Assembly (NCBI GenBank): GCA_963728875.1
Contig: CAVSLJ010000005.1
Span: 1 to 64,000, forward strand
Reading direction: 5' to 3'
DNA: 64,000 nt
Source of the DNA: DASUPK01 sp963728875
Lineage (GTDB): Bacteria; Actinomycetota; Thermoleophilia; Solirubrobacterales; 70-9
Positions 7,245 through 15,660 of the stretch are shown in pieces. The translations under genes and the position numbers were made by a program. The notes beneath the pieces are model-generated. The model was not told where the DNA came from and did no database searches. It was given only the letters and a program-made list of their open reading frames with translations. Every line of letters starts with the position of its first letter. Position 1 is the first letter of the stretch.

Positions 7245-8008
7245 TGGCAGCCGCCGCGACTGCCCGCAAGGCCCAGGCGGCGCCGCGCCCGGCGCCCCGT
7301 CCCAAGCGCCGCAGCACACGGCGCGCTCCCGCGCCCAGGACTCGCGCCCGCCAGGCGCCCGCGGCCCGTCTCGTCAGGCCCGCCGTCGCCGGCGCGGCGC
7401 TCTTCCCGCAGGCGGCGGTTCGCAGCGCCGGCGCGGTCCGCGACTTCTCGGACTCCACCCTGATCATGCGTCTCACCCGGGGGCGCGGCTGGATCGCCGT
7501 CCTCGGGGCGATGCTCGTCGGGATCGTCGCCCTCAACGTGATCAGCCTCAGCCTGACCGCCGGCTCCGGCCGGCTCTCGCTCCAGATCGACGAGCTGAAG
7601 ACCGAGATCTCGGGGCTGCACGCGCAGATCGACGAGCGCCTCTCCGCCGAGAGGGTGGAGGCGGAGGCCTCGCGCCTCGGCCTGGCCGTCCCGGACCCGA
7701 AGGCGATCACCTACCTGAGCGCGAGCGACGGCAACGCCGCGCGGCTCGCGCATCTGCTGGGCACCGACAGCTTCCTGATGGCGCCGAGCCTGCCCTCGAG
7801 CTATCCGGCGCCGGGGACCTCATACGCGCCGGTGAGCACGAGCTCGCCCGCGCCGACGACGACCGTGGCGCCGACCACCACCACGCCGGCCGCCACGGTG
7901 CCGAGCGCCGGCAGCGGCTCGACCAGCGGCACCTCCAGCGGGACCTCGAGCGGCAGCGGATCCTCGTCCGGCTCCTCCGGGGGCTCGACCGGAGGCGTGG
8001 GCCTTTAG
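7244..8008 (+). CDS. ftsL: FtsL-like divisome protein with long Thr/Ser/Gly tail
   Basis: 254 residues. The very basic Ala/Pro/Arg-rich cytosolic N-terminus covers about 1-80, one membrane helix is at about 85-108 ('WIAVLGAMLVGIVALNVISLSLTAG'), and then a short coiled coil ('LSLQIDELKTEISGLHAQIDERLSAERVEAEASRLGL'). This FtsL/DivIC topology plus its place between rsmH and ftsI supports FtsL. After residue about 185 the protein ends in a low-complexity Pro/Thr then Ser/Gly tail of about 65 residues outside the membrane, unusual for FtsL. Its ATG overlaps the rsmH stop (TGATG). Confidence 0.72.
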   Translation: MAAAATARKAQAAPRPAPRPKRRSTRRAPAPRTRARQAPAARLVRPAVAGAALFPQAAVRSAGAVRDFSDSTLIMRLTRGRGWIAVLGAMLVGIVALNVISLSLTAGSGRLSLQIDELKTEISGLHAQIDERLSAERVEAEASRLGLAVPDPKAITYLSASDGNAARLAHLLGTDSFLMAPSLPSSYPAPGTSYAPVSTSSPAPTTTVAPTTTTPAATVPSAGSGSTSGTSSGTSSGSGSSSGSSGGSTGGVGL

Positions 8009-8020
8009 GGGCAGCTGGCG

Positions 8021-9679
8021 ATGCGGATGATCGATCGCCGGCTCGGGCTCCTCTTCTGCGGATTCTTCCTGCTCTTCTCCTTCGCGTTCGTTCGCGCGTT
8101 CTGGCTCCAGGGGGTGCAGGGCGGCGAGCTCCGCGCGGAGGCTCGCAGCCAGCAGGTCACGACCGTGACCATCCCGGGTGAGCGCGGCCGGGTGCTCGAT
8201 CGAAACGGCAAGGTGCTGGCGGCCTCGGAGGACGCGGCCGACGTGGTCGCCACGCCGTACCAGGTGGAGAACCCGGGCCGTACGGCGATGCGGCTGCACG
8301 ACGTCCTCGGCGAGCCGACGGCCGACCTGCTCAATGCCCTGTCGGACCGGAGCTCGGGCTTCGCGTATCTCGCCAGGAAGGTGGATCCGAACGTGGCCGC
8401 CGAGGTCAAGAACCTCGACATCACCGGGATCTCGACCGTCCCCACCAGCAAGCGCCTGTACCCGCAGGGCGAGCTGGCCTCACAGGTGATCGGCGCGGTC
8501 GGGACCGACAACCAGGGCCTGACCGGCCTCGAGCACTCCGAGAACGTCGTGCTCGGCGGCGCCAACGGGGAGGAGGACATCGTCCACGACGCCGTGGGCC
8601 GGCCGCTGCGGATGGAGACCGTCAAGCCGGCGAGCGTCGGCGACGACGTCCAGACCACCCTCGACGCGGCGATTCAGGGCAAGACCGAGGAGGCGCTCAA
8701 CGAGGCGGTCGACCACTACGACGCCAAGGGCGGCACGGCGATCGTGATGAACCCGAACACCGGCGACATCCTGGCGATGGCGAACACCCCCGGCTTCGAT
8801 CCCGGGGATCTCTCCAACGCGACCTCGGACGAGCTCGAGAACCGCGCCACCGGCTTCACCTACGAGCCCGGCTCCACCTTCAAGGCGTTCACGGTGGCCT
8901 CGGCGCTCGAGGAGCACATCGTCACCCCGAGCTCCAGCTTCTACCTGCCCTCCGAGATCCACGTCTACGACCGGACGATCGGCGAGGCCGAGCCGCGCGG
9001 GCCGGTGACCCTGACGACCGCGCAGATCCTGGCGCAGTCCTCGAACGTCGGCGCGGTGACCATCGGGCTGAAGGAGGGCGCCGACCGCTTCTCGCAGTGG
9101 ATCAACCGCTTCGGCTTCGGCCGCACGACCGGCGTGGGCTACCCGGGCGAGGAGCGCGGCATCGTCCCGGCGCGGGACGACTACTCGGGCTCCACCATGG
9201 GCAACCTGCCGATCGGCCAGGGCCTTTCGGTCACCCCGATGCAGATGGCGACCGCCTATTCGGCGATCGCCGACGGCGGCGTCCTGCGCCGGCCGACCCT
9301 GGTCGAGAAGGTCGGCGGCCAGCCGACCGACGAGAACAAGGACCCCCACCGGGTGATCACCAGAAAGACCGCGGCCCAGCTTCGAGAGATGCTCGAGGGC
9401 GTCCTCGCGCCGGGCGGCACGGCCTCCGAGGTGAGCGTCCCGGGCTACACGCTGGCCGGCAAGACCGGTACCGCGCAGAAGGTCGAGAACGGCACCTACT
9501 CCGACAGCCGCTACGTCGCCTCGTTCGTCGGCTTCGCGCCCGCGGCTCATCCCAAGCTGCTGGTCGCGGTGGTCGTCGACGAGCCCCAGTACGTCCACGT
9601 CGGCGGCCTGGTCGCCGCTCCGGTCTTCGGCCGGATCGCCGAGTTCGCCCTGCCCTACCTGGGCATCTCCCCGGGCTAG
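8021..9679 (+). CDS. ftsI: Peptidoglycan D,D-transpeptidase FtsI (PBP3)
   Basis: 552 residues, class B penicillin-binding protein for septal cross-linking. An uncleaved N-terminal membrane helix (about 8-28) is followed by the dimerisation domain ('GERGRVLDRNGKVLAAS') and the transpeptidase domain with all three motifs: SxxK 'STFK' (Ser285), SxN 'SSN' (340-342) and KTGT (481-484). 'TGFTYEPGSTFKAF' and 'GQGLSVTPMQMATAYSAIA' are typical FtsI stretches. It follows ftsL by 12 bp. No PASTA domains are present. Confidence 0.95.
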   Translation: MRMIDRRLGLLFCGFFLLFSFAFVRAFWLQGVQGGELRAEARSQQVTTVTIPGERGRVLDRNGKVLAASEDAADVVATPYQVENPGRTAMRLHDVLGEPTADLLNALSDRSSGFAYLARKVDPNVAAEVKNLDITGISTVPTSKRLYPQGELASQVIGAVGTDNQGLTGLEHSENVVLGGANGEEDIVHDAVGRPLRMETVKPASVGDDVQTTLDAAIQGKTEEALNEAVDHYDAKGGTAIVMNPNTGDILAMANTPGFDPGDLSNATSDELENRATGFTYEPGSTFKAFTVASALEEHIVTPSSSFYLPSEIHVYDRTIGEAEPRGPVTLTTAQILAQSSNVGAVTIGLKEGADRFSQWINRFGFGRTTGVGYPGEERGIVPARDDYSGSTMGNLPIGQGLSVTPMQMATAYSAIADGGVLRRPTLVEKVGGQPTDENKDPHRVITRKTAAQLREMLEGVLAPGGTASEVSVPGYTLAGKTGTAQKVENGTYSDSRYVASFVGFAPAAHPKLLVAVVVDEPQYVHVGGLVAAPVFGRIAEFALPYLGISPG

Positions 9680-9718
9680 CGTCGCCGGGCGTCGGCTCGC
9701 TCCTAGAATCGCGTCGGG

Positions 9719-11230
9719 ATGGAGCTGGGCGAGCTGCTGAGAGCCGCTGGCGTCGCCGCCGAGGTGCGCGGCGACTCGTCCGTGGAGATTCGCGATCTGG
9801 CGTATGACAGCCGCCGGGTGGGCGAGGGGACCCTGTTCTTCTGCTTCGCCGGCGAGAAGACCGACGGGCACGACTTCGCGGCCGCGGCCGTCGAGGCGGG
9901 CGCCGCGGCTCTGGTGGCGGAGCGCCCCCTCGATCTCGACGTGCCCCAGGCGCAGGTTGAGGACGCGCGAGCGGCGATGGCGCCGATCGCCGCGGCTTTC
10001 AACGAGGACCCGACCTCCGAGCTCACCGTCGTGGGGATCACCGGCACCAACGGCAAGACGACGACGGCCTTTCTCGTGCGGCACCTGCTCGAGTCCGCCG
10101 GGCAGCGGTGCGGGCTGCTGGGCACGGTCCGGCAGGTCGTCGGCGGCGAGGTCGAGGAGGTCGAGCGCACCACCCCTGAGGCGATCGACCTGCAGCGCAC
10201 CTTCAGCCGCATGCTCGAGGCGGGCGACGACGCCTGCGCGATGGAGGTCTCCTCGCACGCGCTGGTCCTGCACCGCGCCGACGCGATCGACTTCGCCGTC
10301 AAGGTCTTCACCAACCTGAGCCAGGACCACCTCGACTTCCACGACGACATGGAGGACTACTTCGCTGCCAAGCGCCTGCTCTTCATGGGCGAGGGCGGCG
10401 CTCCGCTGATCGAGCTCGAGGGGGGCATCTCTGTGGTCAACCTCGACGACCCATACGGGCAGCGGCTCGCCGCGGAGCTCTCCACGGGCGAGGGCGGGGA
10501 TTGCATCACCTACTCGGCCGCCGGCGGCGCGGCTGACCTGAGCGCGCGAGGCGTGACCTTCGACCCGAGTGGCTCGCGCTTCCTCTGCATGTCGCCGGAC
10601 GGCCAGATCGACGTCCAGACGCCGCTGCCGGGCGACTTCAACGTCGCGAACGCCCTCGCGGCACTCGCCGTCGCCTATGCCCTGGGCCTCGACCTGCGCA
10701 AGGCCGCGGAGGCGCTGGCGTCGGCCGAGCAGGTCCCGGGCCGCTTCGAGTCGATCGACGAGGGGCAGCCGTTCGGGGTGATCGTGGACTACGCGCACAC
10801 GCCCGACTCGCTGGAGAACGTCCTCGACGCGGCGCGCCGGCTGACCGGCGCCCGGCTGATCTCGGTCTTCGGCTGCGGCGGCGACCGCGACACCGACAAG
10901 CGGCCGCTGATGGGCAGGGCGGGCGCCGAGCTCTCCGATGTGGCCGTGGTCACCTCGGACAACCCGCGCTCCGAGGATCCCGATGCGATCATCGAGCAGA
11001 TCCGCGCCGGCATCCCCGAGATCCCGCACGCCGAGGTCCTGGTGGAAGCGGACCGCCGTGCTGCGATCGCCTCGGCCCTCGTCCGTGCCGGGGAGGGTGA
11101 CCTGGTCGTGATCGCCGGTAAGGGCCACGAGCAGGGTCAGGAGTTCGAGAACGGTCGGAAGATCCCGTTCGACGACCGCGATGTGGCTCGGGACGAGCTG
11201 AGAAAACTCAAGGCGAGCGCCGCAGGTTGA
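9719..11230 (+). CDS. murE: UDP-MurNAc-tripeptide synthetase MurE (meso-DAP type)
   Basis: 503 residues. The Mur ligase ATP loop 'GITGTNGKTTTAFL' is near 107, 'TTPEAIDLQRTF' and 'MEVSSHALVLHRAD' are in the central domain, and the C-terminal domain has 'VFGCGGDRDTDKRPLMG' and 'SDNPRSEDP'. The DNPR motif (414-417) is the known determinant for meso-diaminopimelate, so this enzyme should add DAP to UDP-MurNAc-L-Ala-D-Glu. It starts with ATG 39 bp after ftsI, and its stop overlaps the murF TTG start. Confidence 0.95.
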   Translation: MELGELLRAAGVAAEVRGDSSVEIRDLAYDSRRVGEGTLFFCFAGEKTDGHDFAAAAVEAGAAALVAERPLDLDVPQAQVEDARAAMAPIAAAFNEDPTSELTVVGITGTNGKTTTAFLVRHLLESAGQRCGLLGTVRQVVGGEVEEVERTTPEAIDLQRTFSRMLEAGDDACAMEVSSHALVLHRADAIDFAVKVFTNLSQDHLDFHDDMEDYFAAKRLLFMGEGGAPLIELEGGISVVNLDDPYGQRLAAELSTGEGGDCITYSAAGGAADLSARGVTFDPSGSRFLCMSPDGQIDVQTPLPGDFNVANALAALAVAYALGLDLRKAAEALASAEQVPGRFESIDEGQPFGVIVDYAHTPDSLENVLDAARRLTGARLISVFGCGGDRDTDKRPLMGRAGAELSDVAVVTSDNPRSEDPDAIIEQIRAGIPEIPHAEVLVEADRRAAIASALVRAGEGDLVVIAGKGHEQGQEFENGRKIPFDDRDVARDELRKLKASAAG

Positions 11231-12591
11231 TCTCCCTCGACGGTGATCGTCTCGCCTCGCTGGCGGGGGCGGAGGTGCTGGCGCGAGGCGGCGAGGGCGG
11301 CCCGACCCGGGCCGTGATCGACTCGCGCGAGGTCCAGGAGGGCGACCTGTTCGTCGGCTTGCCCGGCGAGCGAGCCGACGGCGGGGAGTTCGGCGCGGCC
11401 GCGCTCCGCGATCGAGCCTGGGGGATCCTGGTCAGCACGCAGTGGGGCCGCGAGCTGGCGGCGCAGCGCCAGGTCGGCGCGGCGCTCGACGGCGCAGGCT
11501 GGGTTCTCGGCGCCGCCGATCCACTCGCCTCGCTGCAGTCCCTGGCGGGCGGCTGGCGCGACCAGCTCGATGCCCGCGTCGTCGGGATCACCGGCTCGAC
11601 GGGAAAGACCTCGGTCAAGGACATCTGCCGGGCGATCCTGCCGGCGCAGGTCCAAGCGAGCCCGGAGAACTACAACACCGAGATCGGCCTGCCGCTCGCC
11701 GTGCTGGCCGCGCCGGAGGAGACCGAGGTGCTGGTGCTCGAGATGGCCATGCGCGGCCCGGGCCAGATCGCCGAGCTCTGCGCCATCGCCCCGCCCGACG
11801 TGGGCGTGATCACCAACGTCGGGCCCGTCCACATCGAGCTGCTCGGTTCGGTCGAGGTGATCGCTGCGGCGAAGGCCGAGATCATCGAGGGCCTGCGACC
11901 GGGTGGAACCGCGGTCGTTCCCGCGGAGGCGGGTCCACTCGAGCTCCACCTGCAGCGCGCGCCGAAGCTGCTGCGCTTCGGGACCGGCGGCGACGTGGAG
12001 GCGACCTGGGTGCTCGCCGAGGACGGAGAGACCGACGCTCTCGTCAAGTCACCCGAGGGCGAGCACGCCTTCAACCTCCCGTTCGTCGAGGCGTACAACC
12101 TCGACAACGCCCTGGCGGCGATCGCGGCGGGCCTGGCTCTGGGGTTCTCCCCCGCTGCGATGGGGGATCGGGCGCCCGGGATAGTCTTCTCGCGCCTTCG
12201 TGGGGAGCTGGTGGAGCTCCCGGAGAACGCCATCCTAATCAACGACTCCTACAACGCCAACCCGATCTCGATGCGGGCGGCGCTGGACCACCTCGCCACG
12301 CTCGACGCGGCGGGCCGGCGGCTCGCGGTCCTCGGTGAGATGCGCGAGCTGGGACCGGACGCGGCCTCCTATCACCGCGAGATCGGCCGGCATGCGCGCG
12401 AGCGGGGGGTGGAGCTGATCATCGGTGTCGGCGACCTCGCCGCCGCGTACGAGCCCGACCGGCACGTCGCCGACGCCGACGAAGCCGCGGACGCGCTCGC
12501 CGAGGCGCTTGGCCCGGGCGACGCGGTGCTGGTCAAGGGCTCCCGGGCGGTCGGCCTGGAGCGCGTCGCCGAGAAGCTGACGGGAGGCTAG
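11227..12591 (+). CDS. murF: UDP-MurNAc-tripeptide:D-Ala-D-Ala ligase MurF
   Basis: 454 residues. The N-domain has 'DSREVQEGDLFVGLPGERADGGEF', the ATP loop is 'GITGSTGKTSVKD' (about 120-132), followed by 'NYNTEIGLPLAVL', 'EMAMRGPGQIAEL' and 'NDSYNANPISMRAALDHL', all MurF hallmarks. It joins D-Ala-D-Ala to the tripeptide. The TTG start overlaps the murE stop (TTGATC). Immediately after its TAG stop comes the palindromic element that separates it from mraY. Confidence 0.95.
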   Translation: MISLDGDRLASLAGAEVLARGGEGGPTRAVIDSREVQEGDLFVGLPGERADGGEFGAAALRDRAWGILVSTQWGRELAAQRQVGAALDGAGWVLGAADPLASLQSLAGGWRDQLDARVVGITGSTGKTSVKDICRAILPAQVQASPENYNTEIGLPLAVLAAPEETEVLVLEMAMRGPGQIAELCAIAPPDVGVITNVGPVHIELLGSVEVIAAAKAEIIEGLRPGGTAVVPAEAGPLELHLQRAPKLLRFGTGGDVEATWVLAEDGETDALVKSPEGEHAFNLPFVEAYNLDNALAAIAAGLALGFSPAAMGDRAPGIVFSRLRGELVELPENAILINDSYNANPISMRAALDHLATLDAAGRRLAVLGEMRELGPDAASYHREIGRHARERGVELIIGVGDLAAAYEPDRHVADADEAADALAEALGPGDAVLVKGSRAVGLERVAEKLTGG

Positions 12592-12752
12592 ATGACCGAC
12601 TCCAAATCCCCGCACGCCCGGATGACGCGCCTGGCGCTTCGCAGCTCTGCGTCCTCGGGCTCGCCTTTGGCACCACCAAAGGCTTCGCCCTGCGTCCTTG
12701 ATCTGCTCGGCCATGCGCGCCCCCGATCGCGCGCGGATTTGAACTCGGTCAT
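12592..12752. repeat. 161-bp imperfect palindromic element between murF and mraY
   Basis: 18-nt inverted arms lie at 12592-12609 and 12735-12752 (16 of 18 match), with a perfect 8-bp inner stem GCCTTTGG/CCAAAGGC (12663-12670, 12676-12683) around the same centre near 12672, flanked by GGGC/GCCC. The region between the arms is only partly symmetric. The element starts right after the murF stop and ends 3 bp before the mraY start. It looks like an inserted mobile palindrome (REP/MITE-like), but no second copy is seen in this window and no target duplication is clear. Confidence 0.6.
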
Positions 12753-12756
12753 CTGA
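12592..12756 (+). CDS. Possible 54-residue ORF spanning the palindrome
   Basis: An ATG directly follows the murF TAG, and the frame runs 54 codons to a TGA that overlaps the mraY ATG (TGATG). It would keep translation coupled from murF to mraY. The peptide begins MTDSKS and ends DLNSVI; it is rich in Ser, Arg, Ala and Pro and matches nothing I recognise. The opposite strand of the same element carries an equally long ORF (12752 to 12588) beginning MTEFKS and ending DLESVI. Whether either is a real protein is unknown. Confidence 0.25.
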   Translation: MTDSKSPHARMTRLALRSSASSGSPLAPPKASPCVLDLLGHARPRSRADLNSVI

Positions 12757-13733
12757 TGCTCGGCGAGATCCTCATCGCCGGCATGGGCACGATGCTGCTC
12801 TGCATCTTCCTGGGCCCGAAGTTCATCGAGTACCTCCGGCTGCGCGAGTTCGGCCAGCAGATCCGCGAGGAGGGGCCCGAGGAGCACCACGAGAAGGCAG
12901 GCACCCCGACGATGGGTGGGCTGCTGATCTTCACCGCGGTTGCGGTTCCGTATCTGGTGCTGTCGGACCTCGACACGCAGAGCCTCGCGGTCTTCGGAGT
13001 GGCGATGGGCTGCGCGCTGATCGGCTTCATCGACGACTACCTGAAGATCACGCGGCGCCGCTCGCTGGGGCTTTCGGCTCGCTACAAGCTGCTCATGCAG
13101 CTCGCCCTGGCGCTGGGGCTCTGGTACGTCGCCAGGCACTCGGTCGGCCTCGAATCGAGCCTCGAGCTGCACATCTCGCACGCCTCGCTCGACATCCCGG
13201 ACGTCATCTACCCGCTGGTGATCTTCCTGGTGATCGCGGGGTCGAGCAACGCGGTCAACCTCACCGACGGCCTCGACGGACTCGCCGCCGGCTGCTGCGC
13301 GATCGTCCTGCTCGCCTACACGGCGATCACGTTCATCACGAGCGGGCAGCACGACCTCTCGCTGCTCTCCGCCTGCCTGGTCGGAGGCTGCATCGGCTTC
13401 CTCTGGTTCAACGCCTTCCCGGCGTCGATCTTCATGGGGGACACCGGCTCACTCGGGTTAGGTGGCGCGATCGGCGCCTTGGCCGTGATGACGCAGACCG
13501 AGGTCCTGCTGATCATCACCGGCGGCATCTTCGTGATCGAGGCGCTCTCGGTGGCCCTTCAGGTGTTCACCTTCAAGGTGTTCCGCCGCCGCGTCCTGCT
13601 GATGGCCCCGGTGCATCACCACTTCGAGCTGATGGCGTGGTCGGAGACGAAGATCATGCTCCGCTTCTGGATCATCGCGGCGGTCTGCTCGGGCATCGGC
13701 TTCACGCTTTACCAGCAGTCGATCGGCACGTAG
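12756..13733 (+). CDS. mraY: Phospho-MurNAc-pentapeptide-transferase MraY
   Basis: 325 residues with about ten membrane segments. The conserved cytosolic loops are present: 'HHEKAGTPTMGG' near 46, 'GFIDDYLKITRRRSLGLSARYKL' near 90 (catalytic Asp pair), 'SSNAVNLTDGLDGLAAG' near 164, 'AFPASIFMGDTGSLGLGG' near 222 and 'LMAPVHHHFEL' near 284. It transfers phospho-MurNAc-pentapeptide to undecaprenyl phosphate, making lipid I. It begins at the far edge of the palindromic element. Confidence 0.96.
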   Translation: MLGEILIAGMGTMLLCIFLGPKFIEYLRLREFGQQIREEGPEEHHEKAGTPTMGGLLIFTAVAVPYLVLSDLDTQSLAVFGVAMGCALIGFIDDYLKITRRRSLGLSARYKLLMQLALALGLWYVARHSVGLESSLELHISHASLDIPDVIYPLVIFLVIAGSSNAVNLTDGLDGLAAGCCAIVLLAYTAITFITSGQHDLSLLSACLVGGCIGFLWFNAFPASIFMGDTGSLGLGGAIGALAVMTQTEVLLIITGGIFVIEALSVALQVFTFKVFRRRVLLMAPVHHHFELMAWSETKIMLRFWIIAAVCSGIGFTLYQQSIGT

Positions 13734-13736
13734 GGG

Positions 13737-14129
13737 ATGTCAGAGGAGAACGTCGAGGCGGTCCGTCAGAGCTACCGGACTCCGGGCGCGTTGTTCGCCA
13801 CCTGGGCCGAGCGGATGGCGCCCAAGGCCGAGTTCGACTTCACAGCGGTGTATCCGGACCGGCCCTTGATGTATGGCATCGAGGAGTTGCGGAGATTCCG
13901 CGAGGAGGGGCCTTGGGAGGAGCTGAGTTTCGAGCCTGAGGACTTCGTCGATGTTGACGATGAGCGGGTACTGGTCCTGGTCAAGGTCCACGCCACGGGG
14001 ACGGGGAGTGGAGTGCCGGTCGAGCTCCTGAATGCTCACGAGTTCACCATCCGCGACGGCTTCCTGGTTCGCTTCAAGGTGTACGGCGACCGGGATCAGG
14101 CTCTCGCAGCCGCCGGGCTGTCGGAATAG
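13737..14129 (+). CDS. SnoaL/NTF2-like protein
   Basis: A 130-residue small alpha/beta-cone protein opening with 'MSEENVEAVRQSYRTPGALFATWAERMAPKAEFDFTAVYP', the usual start of actinobacterial SnoaL-like proteins, and closing with 'AHEFTIRDGFLVRFKVYGDRDQALAAAGL'. The family includes isomerases, hydrolases and non-catalytic binders; no function can be assigned. It sits 3 bp after mraY, inside the dcw cluster, which is not a usual place for it. A hairpin lies about 55 bp downstream, so it may end the first half of the cluster's transcript. Confidence 0.75.
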   Translation: MSEENVEAVRQSYRTPGALFATWAERMAPKAEFDFTAVYPDRPLMYGIEELRRFREEGPWEELSFEPEDFVDVDDERVLVLVKVHATGTGSGVPVELLNAHEFTIRDGFLVRFKVYGDRDQALAAAGLSE

Positions 14130-14183
14130 CTGTTTGTGCAGAAGTCCACGATGGCGGCCGGATGGCGGCCAGCGGAGCCATTG

Positions 14184-14222
14184 TTGGCGGGTTAGTCCCG
14201 CATAGCGAGACAAACCCGCCAA
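14184..14222 (+). terminator. Hairpin between the SnoaL-like gene and murD
   Basis: Perfect 10-bp arms TTGGCGGGTT (14184-14193) and AACCCGCCAA (14213-14222) with a 19-nt loop. No T-tract follows, so it is at best a GC-rich terminator of the kind seen in actinomycetes, or a processing site. The remaining gap 14130-14298 holds nothing else clear. Confidence 0.4.
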
Positions 14223-14298
14223 GTCCCGGTCACCGAGCCCTCCTCCAGGCACGACCCACGCACGCAGGGAGTGAGGGGCCGAGGGCGAACATGATTAT

Positions 14299-15660
14299 GT
14301 GAACTCAGGCGAGAAGCCGCGTCCTCCGCTGCCTGAAGGGCCCTTCCTGGTGGTGGGGCTGGCGCGCTCCGGAGCGGCCATCGCCAGCGTGCTCGCCGAG
14401 CGTGGCGAGACCGTGCTCGGCGTCGACTCGGGCACGCCTGAGGAGGCGGCAGGGCTGGAGGGCTCAGGCGTCGAAGTCAGTTTGGGCGTGGAAGGAACAC
14501 GGCAACTCGATCGTGCCCGAACGGTGGTCAAGAGCCCCGGCGTGCCCCAGGACGCTCCCGTCGTGCGGGTGGCGCGGGAGCGCGGCATCGAGGTCACCGG
14601 CGAGCTGGAGCTCGCCTGGCGCCTGATCCCGAACGCCTTCTGCGCCGTCACCGGAACGAACGGCAAGACGACGACGACCGAGCTGATCGGGCACGTGTAT
14701 CGGACCGCCGGCCGGCCGGTTGCCGTCGCGGGCAACGTCGGGACGCCGCTGGCCTTGCTGGTCGGGGCGATCGACGCGGACGCGACCGTGGTCTGCGAGG
14801 CCTCCAGCTTCCAGCTCGAGGACACGGACTACTTCTCGCCGGAGTGCGCGGTCTTCATCAACCTCGCGCCGGACCACCTCGACCGTCACGGGACGCTCGA
14901 GAGCTATCTCGACGCCAAGCTTCGGATCTTCGCCAACCAGGGCAACGACGACGACGCGGTCTACAACGGCGACACCCCGGAGCTGCGCGACCGCGACCTC
15001 GGAGGTTGTGCCCGGCGCATTCGCTTCTGCCCCGTCGAGGGCGAGTCCGCGGATTTCGATTGCGAGCTGAGCATGCGGGACGGGGTCATCTTCGCGGCCG
15101 ACGAGGCGCTGCTCCGCGCCGACGAGCTCCAGCTCCTCGGCGCCCACAACGTCGAGAACGCGATGGCCGCCGCCGCCGCGACGCTCGCGTCCGGGCTGCC
15201 GCGCGACGCGGTTGCGGAGGGCCTGCGGAGCTTCCAGGGCGTCGCTCACCGCCTCGAGCGGGTCAGGGACCTCGACGGCGTCCTCTACGTCAACGACTCG
15301 AAGGCGACCAACGTGGCCTCCGCCGTGGCGGGCGTCAGGGCCTTCGACGGCGGCGTCCGCCTGATCGCCGGCGGCCATCCCAAGCAGGAGAGCTTCGCGC
15401 CCCTCGCGGAGGCGGTGGGGGAGCGGTGCGTCGCCGTCTACCTGATCGGCGAGGCGTCGGAGCGCCTGGCGAGCGAGCTCGCGGGGGCAGGCGCCGAGAT
15501 CGTCCGGGCGGGGACCCTGGAGCAGGCTCTGGAGACGGCGCGGGCCGAGGCGAAGGCCGGCGAGGTCGTCCTGCTCTCGCCGGCCTGCGCGAGCTTCGAC
15601 GCCTTCAGGGACTTCGAGGCGCGCGGCGACCGCTTCCGCGAGCTGGTCGAGGCGCTCTGA
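14299..15660 (+). CDS. murD: UDP-MurNAc-L-alanine:D-glutamate ligase MurD
   Basis: 453 residues. The N-terminal Rossmann-like start is 'FLVVGLARSGAAIASVLAERG', the ATP loop 'VTGTNGKTTTTELIGHV' is near 117, 'EASSFQLEDTDYFSPECAVFINLAPDHLDRHGTLESY' is the MurD central signature, and 'VNDSKATN' plus 'LLSPACASFDAFRDFEARGDRFREL' mark the C-domain. It starts with GTG at 14299; its stop overlaps the ftsW ATG. Confidence 0.95.
   Translation: MNSGEKPRPPLPEGPFLVVGLARSGAAIASVLAERGETVLGVDSGTPEEAAGLEGSGVEVSLGVEGTRQLDRARTVVKSPGVPQDAPVVRVARERGIEVTGELELAWRLIPNAFCAVTGTNGKTTTTELIGHVYRTAGRPVAVAGNVGTPLALLVGAIDADATVVCEASSFQLEDTDYFSPECAVFINLAPDHLDRHGTLESYLDAKLRIFANQGNDDDAVYNGDTPELRDRDLGGCARRIRFCPVEGESADFDCELSMRDGVIFAADEALLRADELQLLGAHNVENAMAAAAATLASGLPRDAVAEGLRSFQGVAHRLERVRDLDGVLYVNDSKATNVASAVAGVRAFDGGVRLIAGGHPKQESFAPLAEAVGERCVAVYLIGEASERLASELAGAGAEIVRAGTLEQALETARAEAKAGEVVLLSPACASFDAFRDFEARGDRFRELVEAL

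Noticed and set aside
8480..11128. 882-codon open frame on the minus strand across ftsI and murE
   Set aside because: It is antisense to two clearly conserved genes, has His/Arg/Asp-rich shadow composition and matches no family; long antisense frames are expected at this GC content.
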